From NCBI RefSeq assembly GCF_003050615.1, contig NZ_NWBU01000004.1:806001-870000 (forward strand): 64,000 bases of DNA, read 5' to 3'. Positions 36,583-45,263 of the stretch are shown in pieces (positions within the stretch are counted from its first letter, which is position 1; every line of letters starts with the position of its first letter). This DNA comes from Sphingomonas oleivorans. Its GTDB lineage: Bacteria > Pseudomonadota > Alphaproteobacteria > Sphingomonadales > Sphingomonadaceae. Made by a program: the position numbers and the translations under genes. The notes below the pieces were generated by a model, which made no database searches, was not told where the DNA came from, and saw only the letters and a program-made list of their open reading frames with translations.

Positions 36583-37215
36583 TTGGTTGACGCGATTGAA
36601 CGAAGGAAACGGCGCTACGTCAGTCCGGCGCGTGCGGCTGCAGCCGCCGAAAAGCGCGAGCGCGTGCTCGAGGCGGCCACGCTTCTCTTGCGCGAGGTCG
36701 ACGGGATCGCTTCCTTCACCTTGGATGCGGTCGCGAAGGCTGCTGGTGTCACCCGTCTTACCGTTTACCACCAATTCGGATCCCGTCGCCTACTGATCGA
36801 AAGCATATTTGACAGGCTCGCGCGTCGTGGCGGATTGCTGGATATCGGTCACGCAATCGCGAAGGACGATCCCTACGACGCGATACGCGACATAGTCCGT
36901 ATCTTCTGTCGCTTCTGGGGGAGTGAACCAGCCGTCCAACGCCTGAATGACGCAGCAGCTCTTGATCCGGAAATCGAACAGAGCTTGGCCGAAAGACACG
37001 AACGTCGTCGCCAGCTGCTGTTAACTACCGTTGATCGCATCGCGCCGAAAGCCTCTGCCAAGCGTAAACAGGAAACCATCGATTTCATCTACGCCCTAAC
37101 CGCGCCGCAGATGTTTCGCTCCCTTTCGTCGGGACGATCCACGAAGCGGACTTGCGATCTCATCACCGAAGCCAGCCTTGAGGCGATTGGGCGCCTAACG
37201 CGCCAGGAGAATTGA
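36583..37215 (+). CDS. TetR-family transcriptional regulator
   Basis: The 210-residue protein has a TetR helix-turn-helix (ERVLEAATLLLREVDGIASFTLDAVAKAAGVTRLTVYHQFGSRRLLIESIF, about residues 26-75) and an all-helical ligand domain. The start is a TTG after AGGGA at six bases; no ATG lies nearby. Target and ligand are unknown. The neighbouring gene downstream is a decayed hydrolase on the other strand, so the regulator may have lost its partner. Confidence 0.85.
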   Translation: MVDAIERRKRRYVSPARAAAAAEKRERVLEAATLLLREVDGIASFTLDAVAKAAGVTRLTVYHQFGSRRLLIESIFDRLARRGGLLDIGHAIAKDDPYDAIRDIVRIFCRFWGSEPAVQRLNDAAALDPEIEQSLAERHERRRQLLLTTVDRIAPKASAKRKQETIDFIYALTAPQMFRSLSSGRSTKRTCDLITEASLEAIGRLTRQEN

Positions 37216-37374
37216 TTGGCAGCCAATTCGCGCCTCGCTCCGAAAACACGACATTCGTGACGAGGCGCCGGCAGGAGAGCGAAGTACCCTTGGGGGAGCT
37301 TCAATCTTTACCGGCATAACCGCGCCAGATCGAAAAAGCAGCGTGTTAGATCCCCCCACAACCGGCGGGCCTCC

Positions 37375-38335
37375 TCGGCCGATCACCTCCGGATATTCCT
37401 CGGGCCAGAAGAGCTTGGCCTTGGGCAGACGGCGCACGCCCCTGGAGTTGGGCAGGATGTGGTCGAGATAGTCGGGGCTGTCCTTGGCGAAGATGTCGTC
37501 TGCCATGCCCCAGGCGATGCGGACAGGGACCTTGCACCGGCGCAGGGACGCCTCGATCCCGGCCAGGGGTTGGGGTCCAGGCCCAGCGTATAGGCGTTGG
37601 TCAGGGCCTTGCGGGCCGGAGTGGCGATCAGCGGACCGAAATACATCTCGATCGCCGCGTCGGTCGGCTGGTTCGGGTCGGAAAAGCACATGCCGCCAAA
37701 GCCCTGGGGCGAGCGCGCCAGGACGTGGTCATTAAACCACGGGACCAGCCACTGGTCGGGATAGGTCCCCTCGCGGGCCAAAGCCAGGACCGGCTGCAGG
37801 GCCGGGGGCGGGCTGTCGGGCTCGACGTCGCAATTGGTCAGCAGCAGGGTGCGGACGCGGTGGGGATAGCGGGTGACGAAGATCTGGGCCACGGCACCGC
37901 CGCTGTCGTTGGCGACGAGATCAACGCTGGCGATCCCGAGCTTGTCGAGGAAGGCCGCCAGCATGTCGGCCTGGTCCGACGGCGCGACGCCCTAGCCCGT
38001 AGCCGGGCGGGTGAAGCCCAGGCCCATGGAGTCGGGGGCAATGCAGCGGCGGTAGGACGAAAGGCGCTCGAAGGCCCCGCGCCACTGGAAGCCGTTGAGT
38101 AGGAAGCCGTGCAGGAACAAGGCGACCTCGCCTCGCCCGCGCTCGACATAGGCGATGTCGCCGAATTTGGTAGGAAGATAGCGGCGGCTGGAATTCCAAA
38201 GGCGGGCGGCCCGGCGTCGTCCTCGGCACGTGGCAGGCCACGGCTAGCGCCCAAGGCGACCTTGGCCAGGGCGGGGGCTCCAGTGGTCAGAGCCAGAAAG
38301 CCGGCGGCGGTGGTGATGAATTGGGGGCGTTGCAT
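37375..38335 (-). pseudogene. Exported alpha/beta hydrolase, broken by frameshifts and a stop
   Basis: Pieces in three frames rebuild a hydrolase: a signal-like start MQRPQFITTAAGFLALTTG, then KFGDIAYVERGRGEVALFLHGF, APDSMGLGFTRPATG followed by an in-frame TAG (about 37994), LGIASVDLVANDSGGAVAQIF (Asp nucleophile elbow), and after another shift near 37565 LRRCKVPVRIAWGMADDIFAK. The first shift is near 38190. The fold is that of epoxide-hydrolase/dehalogenase relatives. With two frameshifts and a stop it is not functional. Confidence 0.85.
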
Positions 38336-38468
38336 GATCCGTCTCCCTCTTGGCTTCGCGAGAAGGGCCTCGGCGGCTCGATGGACGGAGGGATAGAAGA
38401 AGGCTGATCACGGACTCCATGACCTGTCAGGTCATTGCGACCGGATAAGCCATGGCTAGTATCGCGCC

Positions 38469-39288
38469 ATGCACATCATGGCCCCCGGCCGCCCCTCGCC
38501 TGACAATCCCTTTGGTGATCTGCTCCGGCAATGGCGCGTGTCGCGTCGCCTTAGCCAGATGGACCTAGCCCTGGAGGCAGGCGTCTCGACCCGCCACCTC
38601 AGCTGCGTGGAAACCGGCAAGGCCCGGCCGAGCCGCGAACTGGTGGCTGTGCTGGCCGGGGCGCTGGAGATACCCATGCGCGACTGCAACGCCCTGCTGG
38701 TCGCAGCCGGTTTTGCACCCGGCTATCGCGAGACGGCCCTCTCCGATCCGCAAATGGCGCTGGTGAGGAGGGGCCATCAAGTTCATGCTGGCTCAGCAGG
38801 AGCCCTATCCTGCCTTCGTCGCGAACCGGCACTGGGACGTGATGATGGCCAATGCGGGCCTGGTGCGCGCCTTCGACTGGCTGCGCGACGGGGTTAAGCC
38901 GCACGGCAACATCCTGCGCCAGATCTTCGACCCGGCCGACATGCGCCCCTTCATCGAGAATTGGGACGAGGTGGCCGGCGACGTGATCCGCCACCTGCAC
39001 CACGAGATCGCCGCCAATCGGTCGGACAAGGTCTCTCGCGCCCTGCTGGACGAGATCCTGGCCTATCCAGACGTGCCTCGGACGTTCGAGACCCGTGAAC
39101 TGGGGACCATGCCCATGCCGCTGATGACCGTGGTGTTCCGCAAGGGCGACGAGCGGCTGCGCTTCTTCTCGGCTCTGACCATCTTCGGCGCCTCGCGCGA
39201 CATCACCCTCGAAGAGTTGCGGATCGAGTGCATGTTCCCCGCCGACGAGGAGACCGCCGCACGCTGCAAGGCCCTGACGGCGGGCTAG
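38469..39288 (+). pseudogene. XRE-family regulator with MmyB-like ligand domain, frameshifted
   Basis: The N-terminus (FGDLLRQWRVSRRLSQMDLALEAGVSTRHLSCVETGKARPSR) is an XRE helix-turn-helix. After a one-base insertion in the G4 run at 38770-38773, the next frame continues KFMLAQQEPYPAFVANRHWDVMMANAG to the stop at 39288, the MmyB-like PAS-type domain. Removing one G restores a protein of about 272 residues. It is divergent from the broken hydrolase, its probable former target. Confidence 0.85.
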
Positions 39289-39409
39289 CCGGTCGCGCGA
39301 GAACGGGCCCATCCATGGGTAGGCCTGAGCAGTATTGAAGGGAGTAATGTCGGATCCGAGTGTCAGCCCGCCAAATCATATTTTGGCCGTGCGCGCCACC
39401 CAACGGCCA

Positions 39410-40030
39410 CTAACCACCAAGCTTCATCAAAGACCGCAATTGCACTAGACACGCCTCCAGCGCATCGGTTGCCTGCTCGGCCTTGGCGATCGACATCGCG
39501 CCCGAGAACATCGCCACGACCACATTGGCGAAGCCTTCGGGGTCGCGCCGCGCGAAGACCGCGCCACCGGCCTCGATATCGAGCCTGAGGCGTTCGGCGA
39601 TTGCCCCGCGCCAGGCGGCATATTCACCGGCCACGGCGATGCGGAAGTCGGTGTCGGCCAAGGCCAACTCCATCGTCAGGTTCCCCAGCGGGCATCCCTG
39701 GACCGAACCCTTGGCCTCAAGCTGGGCGATGGTGCGCTCGAAGATCGCGGCAATCCCCTCGGCGGCCGAGGGCGCGGCCTTGACCACCTCGATCCAGGTT
39801 TCGGCCAGCTCGGCCGATACCCGCTCGCTGATCACCGCCAGGCCTAGGTCTTTCTTGCTGGGGAAGTGGTGGTGCAAGGCGCCGCCGGTCACTTCGGCCT
39901 CGCGGACGATATCCTGCATGCTGGTAGCGCCGTAGCCGGCCGCCTGGAACGACTGCGCGGCCGCGTCCAGCACCTTCCGCCGCAGCCCGACGGGATCGTT
40001 GGTTCGAATTCGATTACGCCGCCCGGCCAT
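39410..40030 (-). CDS. TetR/AcrR-family repressor (LmrA/YxaF type)
   Basis: A 206-residue repressor. The helix-turn-helix is VLDAAAQSFQAAGYGATSMQDIVREAEVTGGALHHHFPSKKDL (about 19-62), followed by the ligand domain with the subgroup mark GCPLGNLTMELA. AAGGAG precedes the ATG at seven bases. It is divergent from the NIPSNAP gene, and the 108 bases between them hold a promoter with an overlapping inverted repeat, so it most likely represses that gene and itself. A second copy of its 3' end lies at 30959-31161. Confidence 0.92.
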   Translation of the reverse strand: MAGRRNRIRTNDPVGLRRKVLDAAAQSFQAAGYGATSMQDIVREAEVTGGALHHHFPSKKDLGLAVISERVSAELAETWIEVVKAAPSAAEGIAAIFERTIAQLEAKGSVQGCPLGNLTMELALADTDFRIAVAGEYAAWRGAIAERLRLDIEAGGAVFARRDPEGFANVVVAMFSGAMSIAKAEQATDALEACLVQLRSLMKLGG

Positions 40031-40060
40031 GCGCTTCTCCTTGCCCTCTCAATAGCGATG

Positions 40061-40089
40061 TTGACAAAACCGGACAACCGGTCTGTTTA
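40061..40089 (+). promoter_or_regulatory. Promoter with overlapping TetR-type operator
   Basis: A perfect -35 TTGACA (40061-40066) is followed after 17 bases by TGTTTA. The spacer contains the inverted repeat ACCGG-N4-CCGGT (40069-40082). A repressor bound there would block the promoter; the divergent TetR gene is the obvious candidate. Confidence 0.65.
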
Positions 40090-40138
40090 TTATCCAGTCG
40101 CCCGCGGCCTCACCACACCGAGCAAGGACCCGAACGCC

Positions 40139-40903
40139 ATGACGATCACCACAGTCGTTACAGCCGCCCAGGAGGCGACCGCGCGTCACACGGTGCTGGA
40201 GCTTCGCCAATACAAGATCGTGCCCGGGCGTCGGGACGACCTCATCGACCTGTTCGAGCGTTACTTCATCGAAGGGCAGGAAGCGACTGGCATGCGCCTT
40301 GTCGGTCAGTTCCGTGACCTCGACGATCCTCACCGGTTCACCTGGATCCGGACGTTTCCGAACATGTCTGCGCGGGAGAAGGCGCTCAACAGCTTCTACT
40401 ATGGCCCTGTCTGGCTCACCCATTGCGATGAGGCTAACCCGCTGCTGTTCGACAACGACAATGTGCTGCTTTTGAAGCCGGCAACGGCAGCCTTCGCCTT
40501 CCCGACGGGATCGGGGCCCGCGCCGAATAATTCCCTGCCGGTAAAGGCGGGACTTGTCGTGGCTACGATCCTCTATCTGTGGAAGGATCCTTCGGAGGGA
40601 TTCACCGAGCTCTTCGCCAAGAAGCTGGCGCCGGAGTTGGAGGCCGCCAGCTTGCCGGTGCTCGGCGCCTATGTGGCGGAGAACTCGGAAAACAGCTTCC
40701 CGCGCCTGCCCGTCCGTCAGCACGAGAAGGTCTTCGTCTGGTTCACCCGTATCGAGGACCTGGCGGCTTACGACGCGGCCCAGGAACGCCTCCGGGCTCG
40801 GCCCACCTGGCGCGACGGCCTTGCCGCCGCCCTGGCCGATCATGAGGAACGTCCCGCCCAGATATTGCGCCTGGCCCCAACGCCGCGATCGCGGCTCCGC
40901 TGA
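40139..40903 (+). CDS. NIPSNAP-family protein
   Basis: A soluble protein of 254 residues with two ferredoxin-like repeats. The first reads VLELRQYKIVPGRRDDLIDLFERYF, with GQFRDLDDPHRFTWIRTFPNMSAREKALNSFY; the second begins VVATILYLWKDPSEGFTELF. This is the dimeric alpha/beta-barrel NIPSNAP family, whose bacterial members have no settled reaction. The ATG at 40139 is preceded by AAGGA; the longer reading crosses the promoter and is not real. It is the presumed target of the divergent TetR repressor. In another frame, sequence from about 40880 to 41127 stays open without a start (HEVAIPPDWPKELRHADG), possibly a remnant. Confidence 0.85.
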   Translation: MTITTVVTAAQEATARHTVLELRQYKIVPGRRDDLIDLFERYFIEGQEATGMRLVGQFRDLDDPHRFTWIRTFPNMSAREKALNSFYYGPVWLTHCDEANPLLFDNDNVLLLKPATAAFAFPTGSGPAPNNSLPVKAGLVVATILYLWKDPSEGFTELFAKKLAPELEAASLPVLGAYVAENSENSFPRLPVRQHEKVFVWFTRIEDLAAYDAAQERLRARPTWRDGLAAALADHEERPAQILRLAPTPRSRLR

Positions 40904-41304
40904 GCTGGCCTAGCCATACCACCAGGGCGCTGCACGAGGTCGCGATCCCTCCCGATTGGCCAAAGGAGCTGCGCCACGCCGATGGCTGCCTAAGACTCGA
41001 TCCTATCACATTTCATCTGGGTTTCGGATCCGACTTGGCGATCACCGCCTTCACCCCGGCCAGGGGCACGGACACGTTGGAACATCTTACAGCGCTCGCC
41101 GAGAAACGGAAACTCGGTTCGCGATAGTCGATTGGGTTTTATAGACAAAGTTTGATTGTGAAATCCGGAATTCGAATTGTGAAGGCGACTGCCGGCGAGT
41201 TCCAACGCATCGATCATCAGCCTGCCTTCCGTCTCGCGGCGCAGACACAGATCGCCGCAGCCTCGTGTTGAAGATCGAGAACAACTGCTGGAACTCTGCT
41301 CACC
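40904..41304. other. Intergenic region with an open frame lacking a start
   Basis: The plus frame ending at 41127 (ADGCLRLDPITFHLGFG, LEHLTALAEKRKLGSR) is protein-like but has no start and was not recognised. From 41128 to 41304 nothing is visible. Confidence 0.3.
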
Positions 41305-41460
41305 ATGCCGATGATCCCCAAGCGCACTTTCCTCTGCCTGGCGCTCGCCCTTTCCGGCTGTGTCCCGTCGACGCATCTGATCGGCACACAGGCCGGGATC
41401 GACGCTGCGGCGACCGAGGGGCTCCAACGCGCTCATATTAAATCTAAAATGCAACTGTAA
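41305..41460 (+). pseudogene. 5' end of a lipoprotein gene, truncated
   Basis: MPMIPKRTFLCLALALSGC is a clear lipoprotein signal with lipobox ALSGC. After about 25 more residues (STHLIGTQAGIDAAATEGLQRA) the sequence runs into AT-rich DNA in front of an IS3 remnant and stops. The mature protein is lost. Confidence 0.55.
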
Positions 41461-41503
41461 TGCTAGTTTTCGGCGGATTTTCCTTTTGAAGGAGGGTTCT
41501 CGG

Positions 41504-41614
41504 ATGAAGCGGAAGCGGTTTTCGGTCGAGCAGGTCGTAGCGGTGTTGAAGCAGGCTGAGCTTGGCCTGGCGATGGCGGACCTGATCCGCCAGGTCGGGA
41601 TATCCGAGCAGGCA
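41504..41614 (+). pseudogene. 5' scrap of an IS3-family orfA
   Basis: The first 36 codons (MKRKRFSVEQVVAVLKQAEL and ADLIRQVGISEQ) match IS3-family OrfA of the IS407/IS51 type with its GAAGGAGGG leader. The match ends at 41614, directly before the small ORF at 41635. Confidence 0.75.
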
Positions 41615-41634
41615 TTTTTTGAGGAATTGGCGAA

Positions 41635-41859
41635 ATGTCGGCGTTTCATGTAAAAAATGGATCTAAAGTTCCACTGAATGTTATCATTGAGCCCTTTGGT
41701 GATAGGTACATTTTTGATCCAGGGGCGTCTTATTATATTGACGTCCAAGGCGAAGAAGGGAGTGAGTTGGAGATCGTCCATTATGATGGAGGATTGGCAA
41801 TTTGGACGCACGGCCTGTCCAATGTTTACTTCGATGAGAAACTGCTCAAACCTAGCTAA
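41635..41859 (+). CDS. Small hypothetical protein of foreign base composition
   Basis: A 74-residue, acidic, beta-rich protein (VPLNVIIEPFGDRYIFDPGASYYIDV, EIVHYDGGLAIWTHGLSNVYF). GAGGAA lies before the ATG. Its DNA is clearly richer in A/T than the neighbouring genes, and it sits between two truncated IS3 pieces, which suggests transfer. No family was recognised; an immunity or cargo protein is possible. Confidence 0.6.
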   Translation: MSAFHVKNGSKVPLNVIIEPFGDRYIFDPGASYYIDVQGEEGSELEIVHYDGGLAIWTHGLSNVYFDEKLLKPS

Positions 41860-41909
41860 AAGACTGCTGGAAAATCGGATTGCCAGTGCCGGGGGTCTCG
41901 CGGACGGTG

Positions 41910-42302
41910 TGAAGCGTCCCGGGTTTTCTGGAGGCAGTTCAGTTTGAGTCAGGCGGCCATATCGAGGTTTTCAATGGCCGCATAGTAGTTGGCCTCGGCC
42001 TCGGCAGGCGGGATGTAGCCGATGGGACCGAAGAGGCGGTGGTTGTTGAACCAGTCGATCCAGCGCAGGGTCGCCATTTCTACCGCCGAGACGCTCGGCC
42101 AGGAGCGCTGGCGCCAGATGACCTCGGCCTTGTAGAGACCGTTGATCGTCTCGGCCAAAGCGTTGTCGTAAGAATCGCCCACGCTGCCGACCGAGGGGAC
42201 CAGATTGGCTTCGGCCAGACGCTGGGTGTAGTTCATGGCAAGATATTGCGATCCGCGGTCGTTATGATGAATAAGTCTGTCGTCGGGGCCGGGCTTGCGC
42301 AC
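41910..42302 (-). pseudogene. 3' end of an IS3-family orfB
   Basis: The frame LIHHNDRGSQYLAMNYTQRL, then [23 protein letters not shown] and a C-terminus rich in PPAEAEANYYA is an IS3 OrfB closely related to the intact one at 25.7 kb. The element end TGAAGCGTCCCGGG is at 41910. The first 60 percent, including the first catalytic Asp, is missing. Confidence 0.85.
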
Positions 42303-42365
42303 ATGAGGGCCTGCACCTGAGCGAGCTTCTCCTCGGCGCTGCCTTCAAAATTCCCCTGCATCGGT

Positions 42366-43279
42366 TCAGCGCCCTCTGAGCAGGATGGAGGAGGGGCAAT
42401 GGTCCGAGGGATGCTGGTCTTCCGGCACCCCATAGGTGAATTCCGCGAAGGAGCCGGAACCATCCGCCTGACCGCCTTGGGGTCGAGCACGATATGATCG
42501 ATGAACTCGTGATAGCGGCTTTTGCAGCTAGCGCGCTGTCCCGCATCGGCGAGCACCAGATCGGCCTCAGGCTGCTCCGGCCGGTCGATTTCGCTCCAGA
42601 AGGCGTCCTTGCGGCTGGCAAGACGGCGGTTCCAGTCGCCGAGGATCGCGAAGCCCACACCCTCGCTGATCCGGGCATCGATCCAGCGCTCGACCACCGG
42701 CAGCTGAGCGAACAGCACGTCACAGTCCCTGTCCGACGGCGCATGGCCTGAATTGCAGCCCGATTTGAGATGCAACGCCAACAGACGGATCGGCTTGGGC
42801 GTACCGAGCGTGATGTCGACGCCCCAGCGAAGATCGGGATTGCCCAGCCCCAAGTCCGACACGTCGGGATTGCGCGTGAACGGCACGCCCTTGCGGATCG
42901 CAAAGCCGACATCCTGCTTACGGATCGCAAGTCCCTTCTTGCCGTAGCACCCGCCGCCCCGACCACTATCCGGCCGTTTGGACATGATCACCGTGTAGCG
43001 CTCAGGCAGAAAGACGCGCTCCGCCGCCGCCCGGCTCTCCACTTCCTGCAGGGCTATGACATCCGCACCAAGCCTGTCGGCATAGCCGCGCAGCGCAGCA
43101 TAATCGGCTTGCCTACGTGGCCTGCATCCCATGCCGTCCCGTTCGGCGAGATGCTCCATGTTCCAGGTGGCGATGCGCAGTTCCGTCGGCACCGGCGCAT
43201 GCGGTGCCTGGACCGCCTGATCGGCGCAACCAACGAGCAGGATCAGTGACAGGAAGAGGCTGAAGACGGGTTTGAGCAT
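42366..43279 (-). pseudogene. Endonuclease/exonuclease/phosphatase-family lipoprotein, frameshifted near the end
   Basis: The product begins with a lipoprotein signal (MLKPVFSLFLSLILLVGC, Cys 18), then the family motifs RIATWNMEHL, VIALQEVES, LLALHLKSGC, FAILGDWNRRL and FIDHIVLD. Near 42470 one C seems to be missing: the end of the domain (GSFAEFTYGVPEDQHPSDHC, the catalytic SDH) is read in the next frame and stops at 42366. Without correction the protein loses SDH and runs into the IS3 remnant. Metal-dependent phosphodiesterase activity in the periplasm would be expected of an intact version. A short frame after it (MQGNFEGSAEEKLAQVQALM, from about 42360) may be the start of another cut gene. 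Confidence 0.8.
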
Positions 43280-43583
43280 GCCGCTCGTCTAAAGACCTGC
43301 GGACAGCGATGCCAGTTGGGCGGTGCTGGCGGAGCCCCCAATCATGCCCTTCTCGTCTTGATCTCAGCGGTTGTCCCGACGGGCCCTCACCTCGGCAGCC
43401 AAGACACCCGCCGGATTTTCAGCGTATCAACGGATGGGACCAAATCCGAAATGGATCATGTTTTCATGATCATTCGCGCCAAAATGCGGACAGCTCAGGG
43501 CGCAGTCGACTCTGCGCATCCCCCGGTCTCACCAAGATGCATACGACCGTTTTAGAATAAGGAAATTCGAGAGAGGAAATGAG
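43280..43583. other. Intergenic region
   Basis: About 300 bases with no recognisable gene. It should contain the leftward promoter for the lipoprotein gene and a rightward promoter for the small ORF at 43584. Confidence 0.3.
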
Positions 43584-43802
43584 ATGCTTGCCGAGGCGAG
43601 CCCAGATCGAGCGTTAGACGATGAACAGGAGTGGGGGATGCGCAGAGCCGGACTGATCGACAATATGCAAGCCTGCCTGGACGAGATGGATGCTCTGGGA
43701 TTCAATTTTGCTGCAGCCCATCTTTCGCTTGGTCTGGACCTGCTGAAAGGCGAACAAGGGGTGCCATTCTGCGCGAGCGCAAGGCGGCCTGGTAGCCGCT
43801 AG
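43584..43802 (+). CDS. Small helical hypothetical protein
   Basis: A 72-residue protein whose core (GLIDNMQACLDEMDALGFNFAAAHLSLGLDLL) is a pair of amphipathic helices seen in small sphingomonad proteins of unknown role. GAGAGG stands before the ATG. The last 15 residues are less protein-like, so the end may be damaged. Confidence 0.55.
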   Translation: MLAEASPDRALDDEQEWGMRRAGLIDNMQACLDEMDALGFNFAAAHLSLGLDLLKGEQGVPFCASARRPGSR

Positions 43803-44159
43803 CCTCATCGACAAATCAGGCGATGGCCAGGCGAGATGGCTGATCTGGCTATCAACGGATCATTTGCTCGAATGGCAATTCGTCGTCGCTAGCGGCGACG
43901 GATCCGGCGAAACCAGCCCCAGCGTCACTCGGGCTGCCGTAGATGTGGCTCGCTTCCTTGAGCGTTACCAAGCCGGCTACATCCATTAGAGAACAGCATC
44001 GGCTGAAATAACCACCCAGGTCGCCACATAATTTCCGCGATACTGAGCATTCGCGTGAAGTGAGCGGAGCGACACTATGCGTTTGCGGCGGCACTGCACT
44101 CGCTTGACAGATATTCGGAGCAGTTGCACGAATGCCGCCCTCAAGGGGAATATTCATAT
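43803..44159. other. Intergenic region
   Basis: A 357-base region with no gene supported. A TTGACA at 44104-44109 may be a -35 box for the exported-protein operon that follows, but no good -10 is seen at the right distance. Confidence 0.3.
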
Positions 44160-44576
44160 ATGAAACTCAAGAATTGCCTGCCGCTTGCGGCGGTGGTGGC
44201 ACTCGCCTTCGCGTCTTCGGCGCATGCCTTCGAGAAGCCCAAGAAAACCTATGTCGTCGTCAACGAAGCCGCCGGCGTGCCCGTCTTCCCGTACGACATT
44301 ACCGATCGCCCCTATGAAGTGATCGGTCAGGTAGAGGCGGGAGTCCGCAAGGCCACGATCTTCAGCAAGGAAGCATCGCAGGAAAAAATCTATCGCGAGC
44401 TCTGGGAACGCGCCGAAAAGATGGGAGCCGACGCTGTCGTCAAGGCGAACTATGGCGATTCCCATGTATCGGCATTCAGCTGGGGCAAGACCAACGCGAC
44501 CGGCGTTGCCATCAAATTCAAGAGCGACGCGACCACGACTGCTTCCGGCGCTGCCGGGGTAGGAACCGCTAACTGA
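44160..44576 (+). CDS. Exported small protein, YbjQ/DUF74-like
   Basis: The 138-residue product has a signal peptide (MKLKNCLPLAAVVALAFASSAHA). The mature part contains VIGQVEAGVRKATIF, then IYRELWERAEKMGADAVVKANYGDS, a pattern that resembles the YbjQ/heavy-metal-binding fold (strand, helix, GADAVI). AAGGGGAA precedes the ATG at 44160. It is followed by two genes for other exported proteins and a strong hairpin, so it may be made in excess over them. Function is unknown. Confidence 0.7.
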   Translation: MKLKNCLPLAAVVALAFASSAHAFEKPKKTYVVVNEAAGVPVFPYDITDRPYEVIGQVEAGVRKATIFSKEASQEKIYRELWERAEKMGADAVVKANYGDSHVSAFSWGKTNATGVAIKFKSDATTTASGAAGVGTAN

Positions 44577-44583
44577 TTCCAAA

Positions 44584-44604
44584 GCCGGGCGCTTAGCGCC
44601 CGGC
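44584..44604 (+). terminator. Strong intergenic hairpin, likely attenuator or transcript stabiliser
   Basis: A perfect nine-base GC-rich stem with a TTA loop lies eight bases after the first exported-protein gene and about 26 bases before the next. No T-run follows, so partial termination or 3'-end protection of the first gene's mRNA is likelier than a full stop. Confidence 0.55.
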
Positions 44605-44630
44605 CACCGCGCCACCTTCTCCAGAAGGAC

Positions 44631-45263
44631 ATGTCCTTGACCAGAATTATGGTCGCGATCGGGCTGTTCGCATCGTGGTCGCAGACGGCCATGGCGCAAC
44701 AGCAAATTGCGCCGCAAGCAGGGCCTGCCGCGGTGACGGCAACAATTATAACCCAGCCTGCGAGCGTTGCGCCGAGCACACTGCTCGTTGATCGCGATAC
44801 GATGATCCGCCTGATGGTGGTCAATGAGGTGACGACCAAGACCGCCAAGGCAGGCGATAGATTCCTGCTCCGCGTTGACGAGGCTGTGGTCGTCGATGGC
44901 GTCACTGTCATCCCCGTTGGCACGAAGGCCTGGGGCGAAGTCGTATCCGCGGAGGAAAGCGGCGTCGTCGGCAAGTCCGGCAAGCTCAGCGCCCGCCTGC
45001 TCAACATCGAGCTTCCATCAGGAACGGTGGCGCTGCGTGGCGACAATGCGACGGCCGGTGCGGGCGGCACCGGAGAGACGGTGATGGGCGTCCTGGGACT
45101 TGGCCCTTTTGGCCTGTTGGCACGCGGCAACAATGCCAAGCTCAAGGCTGGCGAGATCTTCAACGGCTATCCAGCCACAGATATGCTATTCGTCAAGGCG
45201 ACCGGCCAGTTGCACCCTGCCCCGCCGTCTGAGGCCCCTCTGGCCATCGTCGGTGCCCAATGA
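44631..45263 (+). CDS. Exported beta-barrel-domain protein, paralogue of the next gene
   Basis: A 210-residue protein with signal peptide (MSLTRIMVAIGLFASWSQTAMA) and one globular domain: TMIRLMVVNEVTTKTAKAGDRFLLRVDEAVVVDGVTVIPVGTKAWGEVVSAEESGVVGKSGKLSARLL. The pattern of strands with TKxAKxGD and IPxGTxxxGEV recalls the C-terminal beta-barrel of VirB10/TrbI-like proteins and related periplasmic proteins, but there is no membrane anchor or proline-rich arm. AGAAGGA precedes the ATG. The stop overlaps the start of the paralogous gene as ATGA. Confidence 0.7.
   Translation: MSLTRIMVAIGLFASWSQTAMAQQQIAPQAGPAAVTATIITQPASVAPSTLLVDRDTMIRLMVVNEVTTKTAKAGDRFLLRVDEAVVVDGVTVIPVGTKAWGEVVSAEESGVVGKSGKLSARLLNIELPSGTVALRGDNATAGAGGTGETVMGVLGLGPFGLLARGNNAKLKAGEIFNGYPATDMLFVKATGQLHPAPPSEAPLAIVGAQ

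Noticed and set aside
43852-44157. A 101-codon minus-strand ORF before the exported-protein set
   Set aside because: No conserved look and no ribosome-binding site.
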